Assembly (NCBI GenBank): GCA_945869475.1
Contig: CAMBOV010000002.1
Location: forward strand, 141,498-205,497
Reading direction: 5' to 3'
Length of the DNA stretch: 64,000 nt
Source: Singulisphaera sp. GP187
GTDB taxonomy: Bacteria > Planctomycetota > Phycisphaerae > Phycisphaerales > SM1A02
Made by a program: the position numbers and the translations under genes. Of this stretch, positions 35,483-43,087 are shown piece by piece. The stretch's first letter is position 1. Each line of letters starts with the position of its first letter. The notes below the pieces were generated by a model. The model saw nothing but the letters and a program-made list of their open reading frames with translations. It ran no database searches and was not told the origin of the DNA.

Positions 35483-36123
35483 GCATGAGGTTCGCGCGCC
35501 CAATGCTCACGTTGGCGGTCGCGGTGGTACTCGCAACACTCTCAGTCGCATTCGCGACCTGGATTCTCATGGATCGCCTCGCGTCATCAGAATCGATTGC
35601 CACATCGATCCCAGGTCGCATTGCCGTTCGCGGCGGCACCAACGTTTGGACACTCGGCGGAGCCGACGCGACGGGAGTCTGGTGGAGGCTTGCTCAACAG
35701 ACGGCAGATCTGCGCGTGGCGCAGGCAGATCTCGAGGTGACAGCGGGGGAGTTCGATGACGGCACGCGCCAAGGGTGGTGTCTGCTCGCGCCACACCCGG
35801 CACGCACAGCCTCAATCGCCGTGGGATGGCCCGCACCGTGGATTCTCTGGCGCTTTGCAGCACATTCCTCAACCGAGGCGTTTCCACCTTCGCCCGAAAT
35901 CGCTGATGAAATCGAGGGGATCACCCGAGGCGTCGAACGGGCATTGAAAGGTGAGGGTCGCATCGCGTTCACTGCACGAGTCGCCGCGATGGCACTCACA
36001 GTGATCACACTCGCTTCGTGCGGTTGGTGGTGGCTTGTGCGACGACTCCTGCGCCACCGACTATCCAACGCGAAGCATCGGGATGACCAAGTACACAAAG
36101 AGATACATCGCCGCGCCGAGTGA
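35479..36123 (+). CDS. Two-span membrane protein, unknown function
   Basis: A 214-residue protein with an N-terminal membrane segment (about 8-30) and a C-terminal one (VAAMALTVITLASCGWWWLV, about 175-195) around an extracytoplasmic domain of about 140 residues. It ends in a basic, His-rich tail. This topology resembles a sensor input region without a kinase. The GTG at 35479 overlaps the helicase stop. The last 63 bp overlap the convergent gene at 36061. I do not recognise the family. Confidence 0.6.
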   Translation: MSMRFARPMLTLAVAVVLATLSVAFATWILMDRLASSESIATSIPGRIAVRGGTNVWTLGGADATGVWWRLAQQTADLRVAQADLEVTAGEFDDGTRQGWCLLAPHPARTASIAVGWPAPWILWRFAAHSSTEAFPPSPEIADEIEGITRGVERALKGEGRIAFTARVAAMALTVITLASCGWWWLVRRLLRHRLSNAKHRDDQVHKEIHRRAE

Positions 36124-36312
36124 TCCCATCGCGACGGTTGACTTCACTGAAAAGGTGAGCACACCGCGCCAGAATCCAGCGAGGTCAGACTGATGGGTTG
36201 CCCGGTAGGCGATCGAGATGCCCACCACCAGCGGAAAGAGCAGAAGCCACCAGTAGTTTCCGAGTGATCCACCGGGCTGCAGGATTGGAATCCACGCCAG
36301 TATCGGGTTCAT
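36061..36312 (-). CDS. Small two-span membrane protein
   Basis: An 83-residue protein with hydrophobic segments at about 19-36 and 57-79. Not recognised. Its ATG overlaps the stop of the DUF6677-like gene upstream (ATGA), so the two are translationally coupled and probably act together in the membrane. Confidence 0.6.
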   Translation of the reverse strand: MNPILAWIPILQPGGSLGNYWWLLLFPLVVGISIAYRATHQSDLAGFWRGVLTFSVKSTVAMGSLGAAMYLFVYLVIPMLRVG

Positions 36313-36794
36313 CTGGCGTGCCCCTTCGTTGAGTCATCTCGTTCAAGAGGGCGGCGTTTGAGCGCGTCGAAGATGACAACGAGGTTCATGAGTCCAGCGA
36401 GCGCGCAGTAGAGAGTGCCGATTTCGTTGGCAGGGGTGACCGTCTTGAATGAACTGACCAGCATCGGCGCCGCTCGCGGCATCGAAGAGGGGGTCTCAAC
36501 GAGCTCGCCGACCTTGCCTGTTTTCAGCAGCGCAGAGTTTGCCCAGTCAGCGGCGAGCGCAATGGGACCGCTGCCAGCCTGCGCGTAGAACCAAAGTGGA
36601 TCTTCGTGCCGGTCGACGCAATCGACGCCACCGATGAGAAGTCCACCCAGAAACAATCCAAGAATGCCGACACCCGCGAGAATTCCACGGCGCGCATGAC
36701 CGATCGAAACCTGCCCCAAACCGGGCACAATCCAGCCAAAAAAAGCCGCTCCCCAGTTCAGTGGTTCGTCAGAATGTGTTGAGTCGTGCGACAT
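36309..36794 (-). CDS. DUF6677-like small membrane protein
   Basis: A 161-residue protein beginning LNWGAAFFGWIVPGLGQVSIGHARRG, a pattern I associate with the planctomycete family DUF6677. Hydrophobic segments lie at about 14-30, 38-56 and 125-145, with a soluble loop containing DPLWFYAQAGSGP. Function unknown. Coupled to the small membrane protein that follows and divergent from the gene at 36853. Confidence 0.65.
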   Translation of the reverse strand: MSHDSTHSDEPLNWGAAFFGWIVPGLGQVSIGHARRGILAGVGILGLFLGGLLIGGVDCVDRHEDPLWFYAQAGSGPIALAADWANSALLKTGKVGELVETPSSMPRAAPMLVSSFKTVTPANEIGTLYCALAGLMNLVVIFDALKRRPLERDDSTKGHAR

Positions 36795-36852
36795 CGAGAT
36801 GAATGTGATTCGACGGCTACAGTACCCTCGTTCAGGAACAGAAGGAGCTCAC

Positions 36853-37257
36853 ATGGCGCACGATCACTCACCGAAGAAGGACAGTTCGAACAATCAAGAG
36901 GACGAATCAGTCGTCGATCGCCGACTCGGTGTCGACCGGCGCGATCTTGAGCCGACGTCGCCAACGAATCTCGAGCGACGTCGTGGTCCAGGGAGGCGGC
37001 TGACGGACTTTGTGAAATCGGCTGAAGAGGGAGAGATGTCGCGCGAGCAGTACACCTTCCTTTTGGCGATTGACGCCTTCAAGCGGGTCAACCACAAGAC
37101 ATTTCCGAGTTGGACGGACGTGCTCGAGGTCGTTCGCAAGCTCGGATATCGAAAGACGATGGTTTCTGAGCTCAACCTCGGTGGCAAGGCACAGGATTGG
37201 ACCGAAAAGCCAGACTCGATCAGCGGTGTGAACAAGCCCTCGACCGACGCAGACTGA
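36853..37257 (+). CDS. Conserved planctomycete hypothetical protein
   Basis: A 134-residue soluble protein. The first half is rich in Arg/Asp (VDRRLGVDRRDLE; LERRRGPGRRLTDF). The second half is a folded helical part (QYTFLLAIDAFKRVN; FPSWTDVLEVVRKLGYRK) that could be a small winged-helix or similar domain. I recall near-identical proteins in planctomycetes without known function. The ATG at 36853 has AAGGAG 6 nt upstream, one of the clearest ribosome sites in the window. Confidence 0.75.
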   Translation: MAHDHSPKKDSSNNQEDESVVDRRLGVDRRDLEPTSPTNLERRRGPGRRLTDFVKSAEEGEMSREQYTFLLAIDAFKRVNHKTFPSWTDVLEVVRKLGYRKTMVSELNLGGKAQDWTEKPDSISGVNKPSTDAD

Positions 37258-37326
37258 TCGCGTCATCCGAACCGGTGGCGGGGGTCGTTTGGTCATCCCC
37301 GGGACAAGAAAAATTTTTTCAATTTT

Positions 37327-37587
37327 CTACTTCTTGAACCAGTTGGCGTTGATCTCGATGTACTTGTGCCACTCCGCGGGCAAGTCATCTTTCGGAAAGA
37401 TCGCCTGCACTGGACACTCGTCAACACACAATCCGCAATCGATGCATGTCTCTGGATCGATGTAGAGCTGCTCAACCTTTTGATAGCCATCCCCCTTCTT
37501 CGTTGGATGGATGCAATCAACGGGACAGACCTCGATGCACGATGCGTCCTTTGTCCCAATGCACGGTTCAGCAATGATGTGAGGCAT
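37327..37587 (-). CDS. 7Fe/8Fe ferredoxin (FdxA-like)
   Basis: An 86-residue ferredoxin. The first cluster segment is CIGTKDASCIEVCPVDC, with the C-x7-C-x3-C-x3-C spacing of 7Fe ferredoxins, and the second is CIDCGLCVDECP. Both clusters should be carried. It is a soluble electron carrier; its partners are unknown. A TATTTT box (37594-37599) ends 6 nt before the ATG. The lysine-rich peptide gene lies upstream on the same strand but is separated by a terminator hairpin. Confidence 0.92.
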   Translation of the reverse strand: MPHIIAEPCIGTKDASCIEVCPVDCIHPTKKGDGYQKVEQLYIDPETCIDCGLCVDECPVQAIFPKDDLPAEWHKYIEINANWFKK

Positions 37588-37593
37588 GATCGA

Positions 37594-37599
37594 AAAATA
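37594..37599 (-). promoter_or_regulatory. TANNNT box of ferredoxin gene
   Basis: TATTTT on the minus strand ends 6 nt before the ferredoxin ATG, predicting a leaderless transcript. Confidence 0.4.
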
Positions 37600-37632
37600 C
37601 CATCAAACAGCGGCAAAATGTGGTCCAAAACG

Positions 37633-37663
37633 ACCGGAAGCCGGCACAAGGCCGGCTTCCGGT
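37633..37663 (-). terminator. Terminator-like perfect 13-bp hairpin
   Basis: ACCGGAAGCCGGC pairs perfectly with GCCGGCTTCCGGT around a 5-nt loop. It lies 23 nt after the stop of the lysine-rich peptide gene. Read on the minus strand it is followed by CGTTTTGG, a weak U tract; on the plus strand an A-rich stretch follows, so it serves the minus strand. Confidence 0.6.
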
Positions 37664-37686
37664 ACAAAACATTCGGTCACTGCGAC

Positions 37687-37743
37687 TTACCGGCTCTTCT
37701 TAGCCTTCTTCGCAGCCTTCTTAGCAGCTTTCTTCTTTGCCAT
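37687..37743 (-). CDS. 18-residue lysine/alanine-rich micropeptide
   Basis: A tiny gene: ATG at 37743, 18 codons reading MAKKKAAKKAAKKAKKSR, then TAA. The sequence is like the tail of histone H1 or of bacterial histone-like proteins and should bind nucleic acid through charge. Three independent signs support a real gene: AAAGGAAG 8 nt before the ATG, a perfect terminator hairpin after the stop, and a predicted pseudoknot in the leader. I recall short AKK-rich proteins in planctomycete genomes but know no function. Degeneracy of the repeat could make it a chance reading frame, but the flanking signals argue against that. Confidence 0.6.
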   Translation of the reverse strand: MAKKKAAKKAAKKAKKSR

Positions 37744-37759
37744 GGTGTGGCTTCCTTTA

Positions 37760-37813
37760 GTTACGCTGTTGCGTCGGAGAGAGTGCTCGCTAGCGTAACG
37801 AGGGCGAGCACTC
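37760..37813 (-). promoter_or_regulatory. Predicted H-type pseudoknot leader of micropeptide gene
   Basis: On the minus strand, stem 1 pairs GAGTGCTCGC (37804-37813) with GCGAGCACTC (37781-37790), a perfect 10 bp with a 13-nt loop. Eight loop bases, GTTACGCT (37792-37799), are perfectly complementary to AGCGTAAC (37760-37767) downstream, which closes an H-type pseudoknot. The second stem ends one base before TAAAGGAAG, the ribosome binding site. This arrangement suggests translational control by ligand, protein or temperature. It fits no riboswitch class that I recognise. Confidence 0.5.
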
Positions 37814-37862
37814 AGGAACAATCAATACTGTTATCGACTGTTCGTGATCGGGACTTGACACC

Positions 37863-38600
37863 ATGATTCCACAATCACCCCCTACCTGTCAAGTCCATCC
37901 TCTGAAAATTTGTCTCTTCGGAGCAAGTGGACGGATGGGAGAGCGCATCCTCGAGGCGTCCAACCATCCACATGAGAACGCGAGCGTGACGCTTCGACGT
38001 TCGCATGACGATCGCTCGATTGATGCATCCGACGCATTCGATGTCATTGTCGATTTCTCATCGGACGAGGGAACAAAGTCGGCCGCGGCACTCGCAATCG
38101 CGTCGAAGCGACCACTACTCGTTGGCACAACGGGTCTGAGCGAGGCCACACGCACGATTCTCACCCGAGCCTCGCAAGACGTTGCCGTGTTGATCGCTCC
38201 CAACACATCCATCGGCATCGTTGTGATGCGATCGCTCGCGACCGATGCAGCTCGATTGCTCGGAGCTGACTTCAAAGTCACCATCACAGAGGTTCACCAC
38301 ACACAGAAGCGCGATCAGCCGTCTGGCACAGCACTTGCACTTGCAGATGCAGTCGCGCGCGGGGGTGGCAGCGTGCTCAAGCGCGACCAGATTCACTCGA
38401 TTCGCACCGGCGACATTGTGGGAGATCACGATGTGCTCTTCGCGAGCGAGAGTGAAGAGATCACACTGCGCCACCACGCCAAAAACCGCAGTGTTTTCGC
38501 CTGTGGAGCGCTTCGGTTGGCTCATTGGATCGTCTCGCGACCAGCGGGCATGTATGGTCTCGATGATTGGTTCAGCGACCTCAAGAAAGAAGAGAAGTGA
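37863..38600 (+). CDS. dapB: 4-hydroxy-tetrahydrodipicolinate reductase
   Basis: Reduces hydroxy-tetrahydrodipicolinate with NAD(P)H in the lysine/diaminopimelate pathway. The N-terminal nucleotide loop is FGASGRMGERIL, VGTTGLSE follows, and the catalytic segment is EVHHTQKRDQPSGTALALAD. The length (245) is normal. The next gene, an M16 protein, begins on the stop codon (GTGA). dapB feeds peptidoglycan precursor synthesis. Confidence 0.94.
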   Translation: MIPQSPPTCQVHPLKICLFGASGRMGERILEASNHPHENASVTLRRSHDDRSIDASDAFDVIVDFSSDEGTKSAAALAIASKRPLLVGTTGLSEATRTILTRASQDVAVLIAPNTSIGIVVMRSLATDAARLLGADFKVTITEVHHTQKRDQPSGTALALADAVARGGGSVLKRDQIHSIRTGDIVGDHDVLFASESEEITLRHHAKNRSVFACGALRLAHWIVSRPAGMYGLDDWFSDLKKEEK

Positions 38601-39847
38601 CGAGAGATACAGCAAGCGTTTTTTCAGTCGCCGGAGGATTCCAAGTCGCAGTTGAGCCCATCGCGGGGGCGACAACGACCGCTGTGGTCTGGCAAGTGCC
38701 CGTTGGGACGGCGGGCGATCCACTTGATGGCGGTGGATGCGGCGAGTCGGCCGTGCTTGCCGAGATGATTTCGCGCGGCGCTGGCAACCTCTCGAGTCGC
38801 GAATTCAGCGATTCGATGGATCGCCTTGGGGTGCAACGATCAACCTCGAGCGCGACCTATTCGATCACGCTTTCGGCAGTCTGCCTCGCCGAATCCCTCG
38901 ATGGACTGCTCGAACTGCTCTCACAGGTTGTGCTTCGTCCCCGACTTGAACAAGAGGCACTCGATGCGAGTCGCGAACTCGCGCTTCAGTCATTGCGATC
39001 GTTGCAAGATGATCCACAACACTTCGCGAGCATCAAGATTGGTGAGATCGCGCTACCCGCGCCATTCAATCGACATGGGTTCGGCACCGAGGCCGGACTC
39101 GCGGCGTTGACCATCGAAAGTTTGCGCGCAACGTGGCAGCGTCGATGTCGTCCGGGAGGCAGCATGGTTGGGATCGCAGGCGCCGTTGACACAGATCATG
39201 TGCGAGGAGTGCTCGAGAAATTGCTTGCGACCTGGAGTGGAACATCGCTCGAACCCATCGAGAGTGCAGCCGCCGTTCGAGGAACTCTGCACGAGCATCA
39301 AGCCTCTGCGCAGTCGCACATCTGCATCGCGTTTCCGGCGCCAAAGCAGGCGGATCCAGAGAGCCTTGCGCACCGACTCATGGTGCGCGTGTTCGGTGGC
39401 GGAGGGATGTCAAACCGCCTCTTTGGTGAGGTTCGCGAGAAGCGCGCACTCTGCTATTCGGTGGGCGCGAACTATGCCTGTGGGCGCGACCGTGGACTGC
39501 TCTCGATTTACGCGGGAAGCACCCCAGAACGGGCTGCTGAGACACTTGCGTGCATTCGCGCAGAACTCTTGAAGATGGCGGATGGCATCTCAGTCGAAGA
39601 ATTCGACCGCGCGATCATTGGGCTCAAGAGCGGCATCGTCATGGGCGGTGAGAGCACTTCCGCACGAGCGTCGGCGCTCGTGGGCGATCTCTTTCGCATT
39701 GGACGGGTTCGCTCGCTCGCTGAGGTTGTGGCTGAAGTCGAGGCACTCACGCTCGCGCAGGTGAACAACCACGCCGCCAGGGTCATGACACCATCACACC
39801 TCGACGCGGCGTCGCTGGTCGTGGTTGGTCCATCGCCGCTGCTGTGA
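38597..39847 (+). CDS. M16-family protein, apparently non-catalytic
   Basis: A 416-residue protein with the M16 fold: GTAGDPLDGGGCGESAVLAEMISRGAG in place of the usual zinc region, later GMSNRLFGEVREKRALCYSVGA, which is the conserved second-half motif. The HxxEH zinc motif is missing (here GESAVLAEM), so it should not cleave peptides itself. Such subunits help the catalytic partner hold its substrate; the candidate is encoded at 28018. The GTG at 38597 overlaps the dapB stop by 4 bp. Confidence 0.85.
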   Translation: MTRDTASVFSVAGGFQVAVEPIAGATTTAVVWQVPVGTAGDPLDGGGCGESAVLAEMISRGAGNLSSREFSDSMDRLGVQRSTSSATYSITLSAVCLAESLDGLLELLSQVVLRPRLEQEALDASRELALQSLRSLQDDPQHFASIKIGEIALPAPFNRHGFGTEAGLAALTIESLRATWQRRCRPGGSMVGIAGAVDTDHVRGVLEKLLATWSGTSLEPIESAAAVRGTLHEHQASAQSHICIAFPAPKQADPESLAHRLMVRVFGGGGMSNRLFGEVREKRALCYSVGANYACGRDRGLLSIYAGSTPERAAETLACIRAELLKMADGISVEEFDRAIIGLKSGIVMGGESTSARASALVGDLFRIGRVRSLAEVVAEVEALTLAQVNNHAARVMTPSHLDAASLVVVGPSPLL

Positions 39848-39890
39848 CGGGGTCGGCGCTGCCGTGACTCAGTCGGCGCTGCCAGGCTCG

Positions 39891-39896
39891 TATACT
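39891..39896 (+). promoter_or_regulatory. TANNNT box of gene 39903
   Basis: TATACT ends 6 nt before the ATG at 39903, predicting a leaderless transcript. Just upstream GTCGGCGCTGCC occurs twice, at 39852-39863 and 39872-39883, a 20-bp spaced direct repeat. Confidence 0.45.
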
Positions 39897-39902
39897 CGCG
39901 CG

Positions 39903-40151
39903 ATGTTCGAATTCTCTTCACTCACGGTCGGAACACGCGTGCGTGTGACGCAGCAGATGCCCGCACCCGAGGGAGCGTGGACGACGACCGTCGAAGGCAG
40001 CGTTCAGCGGTGGAGACAAGCCACAACAGGAGCCTGGTTCGCGCACAGCAAGGATGATCGACTCTGGCTCGATCGCCTCGAGGTGCGCCTCGACAGTGGC
40101 GAGATCACGCTTCTCAACCTCGACCAATACTCGGTCGTCGAGAGGGTCTGA
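39903..40151 (+). CDS. Conserved small protein, unknown function
   Basis: An 82-residue protein with a beta-rich, SH3-like pattern (LTVGTRVRVTQQMP; WTTTVEGSVQRW; WLDRLEVRLDSGEITLLNLD). I recall highly similar proteins in planctomycetes with no known function. The start at 39903 is supported by a TATACT box 6 nt upstream; an in-frame extension to 39825 is unlikely. Confidence 0.7.
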   Translation: MFEFSSLTVGTRVRVTQQMPAPEGAWTTTVEGSVQRWRQATTGAWFAHSKDDRLWLDRLEVRLDSGEITLLNLDQYSVVERV

Positions 40152-40183
40152 GCGGGACGCGTACGGTCAGTGAGTATCAGTTC

Positions 40184-40525
40184 TCACCGCGAATCGCACG
40201 CGATCAGTGTGACTATTGCGCCTTGTCGCATGAGCCCCTCGCAGCGACCTGCGTCGCGAAGTGCTTCGAGAAGTTCATCGTCGGTTTCGATGATTTCGAC
40301 GTACGCGGGAAGCAATGCAACGACCGGAGTCACTGAAACCTGCGCGAACTGCTCACCCCCCGCGAACTGCTCACCCTCGCGCGACAGAATTACTGCGGCA
40401 GCGCAGATCAGAATGAGCGCGGCGGCACCGACACGCGATCGAACGCGACGCGCCAGACCCGCGCGATCAAACTCGGCCAGTGTGCGCTTGCGTAGGCGAT
40501 CTCGGGTGTTTGATTCGTCGCTCAC
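40184..40525 (-). CDS. Single-span membrane protein, putative anti-sigma factor
   Basis: A 113-residue protein: a cytoplasmic basic N-terminus (residues 1-32), one membrane segment (AAALILICAAAVIL) and a short extracytoplasmic part. Its ATG overlaps the stop of the ECF sigma gene (4 bp). The gene order sigma then one-span membrane protein is the standard anti-sigma arrangement, but the N-terminal domain is too short for a classic zinc-binding anti-sigma domain and has no HxxxCxxC motif. Assignment rests on context. Confidence 0.5.
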   Translation of the reverse strand: MSDESNTRDRLRKRTLAEFDRAGLARRVRSRVGAAALILICAAAVILSREGEQFAGGEQFAQVSVTPVVALLPAYVEIIETDDELLEALRDAGRCEGLMRQGAIVTLIACDSR

Positions 40526-41145
40526 TGCGGGCCCTCGAGAGTCACGCGCGCTTGCGCGGCCGCTCGCCTCAACTTGCTATCAAGTGCTGATGCTCCGATC
40601 CCAAGAGACTTTGCCAACTGCGCGATCGTGACCTCGGACCGTGCGCGCAACGCCAGAAGCAGTGCGCCACCACTCGCGTCGCGTTCGAGTGACGTAAGCG
40701 CGACTCGCGCTTCTTCAAGTCGATCGTGATCATCGAGAAACCGAACTGCCTCGGCATTCGTTCGACTGAACGCGCGCTCGCGCACTCGTCGCGCAAGTTC
40801 GCTTCGAAGGAGGTCGATCGATGCGCTCATCGCGACTTTTCGCAACCACGCTGCCAACTGCCCTGCGCTCGAGCACTCAACGGGCCTGCGCGCAACACGC
40901 AGCCACGCCTCCTGCGCCGCATCCTCGGCGAGCATCGAATTGGGCCCAGATGACTTGCGACATTCATTCAGCATCATTGTGTAATACCTATCGAAGAGGC
41001 GTCCAAGTGCTTCGCGATCGCCTCGAGTGATCGCGACGGTCAGGGCGTGTACGTCGACATCGTTCGAACTCGAGCCGCTTTCGACATCCTGCCCTTGGCT
41101 CGTCGATCCGTTCATTCGGATTCCTATGGACCGGGAGTGTGCCAT
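40522..41145 (-). CDS. ECF-family RNA polymerase sigma factor
   Basis: A 207-residue sigma factor. Region 2 includes REALGRLFDRYYTMML and AEDAAQEAWLRVARRP; region 4 includes VTIAQLAKSLGIGASALDSKLRRA. Region 2 carries SMLAEDAAQEAWLRV, the usual DNA-melting helix. It may start at the first ATG or at the one 11 codons later. It probably controls its own unit, including the two secreted proteins upstream on the same strand. Confidence 0.85.
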   Translation of the reverse strand: MAHSRSIGIRMNGSTSQGQDVESGSSSNDVDVHALTVAITRGDREALGRLFDRYYTMMLNECRKSSGPNSMLAEDAAQEAWLRVARRPVECSSAGQLAAWLRKVAMSASIDLLRSELARRVRERAFSRTNAEAVRFLDDHDRLEEARVALTSLERDASGGALLLALRARSEVTIAQLAKSLGIGASALDSKLRRAAAQARVTLEGPQ

Positions 41146-41175
41146 GCATCGGACATTCTCGCAGAAACGGACATG

Positions 41176-42117
41176 TCAAGGCGCGGGGGCGCTGATGATG
41201 ACGTCGTCGAACTGCGGGACCGCTACGAGCTCAACGACCTGATGCACCATCCGAAGTTCCTCAGGAGACCCCTTCACGAAAATTGTTCCAGTCGGTCGAT
41301 GCAGTTTGATTTGGAACTCTGGACTTCGCCCCATCACTTCGAGCCCCGTATCGATCGCAGCGAGAATGCTGTCTTGAGATTTTTCGATCAGCTCCACTTC
41401 GTTGGGAATCGATCGTTGCGTTCCGTCAATTTTGTAGACCGCACTTTGCGGAGCTTGGCGCACCACCGGACTGGATGATTGATTCGGAAAGACCGTCCTC
41501 TCGATCAACATGACTCGGCTCTCGGTATGAGGCGACTTTGGTTGACCGCGCCAGGAATCGTCGGCAACTTCAATGCTGAACGACACAGGTTGATCGACCA
41601 TGAGCTTTGGAATCAACGTGGCGACTGTTTCGAAACCGACTGCACGAAGTTTCGTTTTCACCATCCGCAACTTGAGCAATTCTGGGTCGGTCACCACAAC
41701 ATTCAGCACGAATCCTTCCTCAACGAATGCCGCCTCGATACACGCGAGCGTCTCGCCGAGTGTCGGGCCGGTCTCCAGATCGAACGGAGGCACTCCCTTT
41801 CCTATCCGATACTGTTCGAACTTTCGAGCGAGATCCTCAATCGTAAGAACGCCGTCCGGTGGGCCCGTGAGGATGATTGACCGACCGGTCATCGACATTG
41901 TTACGCCAGCGTCCCTCGCAGCTACGCCCAATGAATTGACCATTGGCTCCACTGCCCCCCTCAACTGAATTGTCTTGGTCTCTTGCTTGGAGAGTGGCTC
42001 GCTCGGCTGCGCAGGTGCGTTTGGCGGCGCAGGTTCTTGGGCGAGGGATCGCTGGGATGAAAGCCCAAGAGCAAGAGCGAGGGCGAGTGAGAGAATTGTT
42101 TGAATGGTTGTGTGCAT
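41176..42117 (-). CDS. Secreted protein with secretin-like short domain
   Basis: A 313-residue protein with a signal peptide ending SQRSLAQ. Residues 55-110 (DAGVTMSMTGRSIILTGPPD) and the C-terminal part (LHRPTGTIFVKGSPEELRMVHQVVEL) resemble the small N-domains of secretins or similar ring-forming proteins, but no secretin barrel follows. The ATG at 42117 has GGAGG 7 nt upstream. It lies 30 bp before the ECF sigma gene on the same strand, so it may be a regulated or sensor component. Confidence 0.6.
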   Translation of the reverse strand: MHTTIQTILSLALALALGLSSQRSLAQEPAPPNAPAQPSEPLSKQETKTIQLRGAVEPMVNSLGVAARDAGVTMSMTGRSIILTGPPDGVLTIEDLARKFEQYRIGKGVPPFDLETGPTLGETLACIEAAFVEEGFVLNVVVTDPELLKLRMVKTKLRAVGFETVATLIPKLMVDQPVSFSIEVADDSWRGQPKSPHTESRVMLIERTVFPNQSSSPVVRQAPQSAVYKIDGTQRSIPNEVELIEKSQDSILAAIDTGLEVMGRSPEFQIKLHRPTGTIFVKGSPEELRMVHQVVELVAVPQFDDVIISAPAP

Positions 42118-42205
42118 AGAGAGCCTCCAATAGAAGAACGGAGGCGACTGGGAGATTTCGTCGCCTTCTCTCACGCAAAGTTCGACGAAAGCGACGTCGC
42201 GAAAT

Positions 42206-43057
42206 CTAGTTCGGCGTCGTCGCAGATCTCTGTGGAGCCGCAGCAGGACGGCCACGCGAATCTTTCGTATCGGGAGCGTTTGGCGTTCCAGGAACTGGTG
42301 GAACCGTGGGGGATGGTCGCCGCGCCAATGGTGATGGTTGCAGTTGTGACGGCAGCGGCACGTGCTTCCATGGCAGCGTCGCAATCGTGAAGTCTTTCGT
42401 GGTTGCGCCACGGCGAATTGTCAAGACGATCGACTCGCCTGCGGTCATCGTTGTAAGCCGCTGACGAATATCCGCGGGAGAAGCAGGTGATTTTCCGTCG
42501 ATCGCCGTGACGAGATCGAAGTCTTCGACGCCAGCGAGGTAGCCGGGTGATTGATCAAGAACAGCCACGACAAGGGCGCACGTCGCCGCATCACCACCGA
42601 GTTGTTTGACGAGGGCTGGGCCTGGACTCTCGAATCGCACTCCAATCATGACCGGCGGATGTTCCTTTGGTTGCGGAATCGCGATGGTCTGCAGTACGAC
42701 CCCAGCACTGCTGATGATCTCGACGGCACTCTCAGTGCGCCGCAGGTGCTCCTTTGCGACGCGAGTTCCATCAATTGAAACTCGAACCTCTTCGCCCACG
42801 AATTCAACGTCGATGCGAGGAGTGGCAACTGGCGGCGGCGGTTCTGCGGCGACTGGCTCAGTCACCACCACGAGCTCAGCCGCAACAATGGGCTCGGCCA
42901 CAACGGGCTCGACCACAACGGGCTCGACCGCAACAGGCTCGGCTGGCGGAACATCGACCGCGGCGGCGCCGACCTCTCCCGGTCGTGGACTCTGATCCGA
43001 GGCGCATCCAACAAGAGCCGCAAGAGTGAACGTGATGATGAGCGCAATGCGTGGCAT
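42206..43057 (-). CDS. Lipoprotein with PDZ domain
   Basis: A 283-residue protein with a lipobox (ALVGC) and a Val/Glu/Pro repeat region (EPVAVEPVVVEPVVAEP) encoded by 15-bp DNA repeats at 42880-42942. A PDZ-type domain follows (DQSPGYLAGVEDFDLVTAIDGKSP) and then a Pro-rich tail. No protease domain is present, so it is a periplasmic binding protein. I chose the ATG at 43057, one codon after a GTG, because a TAGCCT box ends 6 nt before it. Divergent from the lipoprotein gene at 43088. Confidence 0.75.
   Translation of the reverse strand: MPRIALIITFTLAALVGCASDQSPRPGEVGAAAVDVPPAEPVAVEPVVVEPVVAEPIVAAELVVVTEPVAAEPPPPVATPRIDVEFVGEEVRVSIDGTRVAKEHLRRTESAVEIISSAGVVLQTIAIPQPKEHPPVMIGVRFESPGPALVKQLGGDAATCALVVAVLDQSPGYLAGVEDFDLVTAIDGKSPASPADIRQRLTTMTAGESIVLTIRRGATTKDFTIATLPWKHVPLPSQLQPSPLARRPSPTVPPVPGTPNAPDTKDSRGRPAAAPQRSATTPN
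42880..42942 (-). repeat. 15-bp tandem repeats inside PDZ lipoprotein gene
   Basis: Four units of about 15 bp on the plus strand: an 18-bp first unit (42880-42897), two identical CCACAACGGGCTCGA (42898-42912 and 42913-42927) and a variant (42928-42942). They encode the EPVVV repeats and could vary in number between strains. Confidence 0.75.
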
Positions 43058-43063
43058 CACTCG

Positions 43064-43079
43064 AGGCTACCCGTACTAT
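43064..43079. promoter_or_regulatory. Divergent TANNNT boxes, PDZ lipoprotein / lipoprotein 43088
   Basis: Minus-strand TAGCCT (43064-43069) ends 6 nt before the PDZ gene ATG; plus-strand TACTAT (43074-43079) ends 8 nt before the ATG at 43088. Only 4 bp separate the boxes, so the promoters overlap almost completely. Confidence 0.45.
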
Positions 43080-43087
43080 CGGCAGCG

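Noticed and set aside
37260..37326. Terminator between gene 36853 and ferredoxin
   Set aside because: There is a GAAAAATTTTTTC tract near 37308-37320 and a loose GGGG/CCCC pairing before it, but no clear GC stem directly followed by T, so I do not call it.
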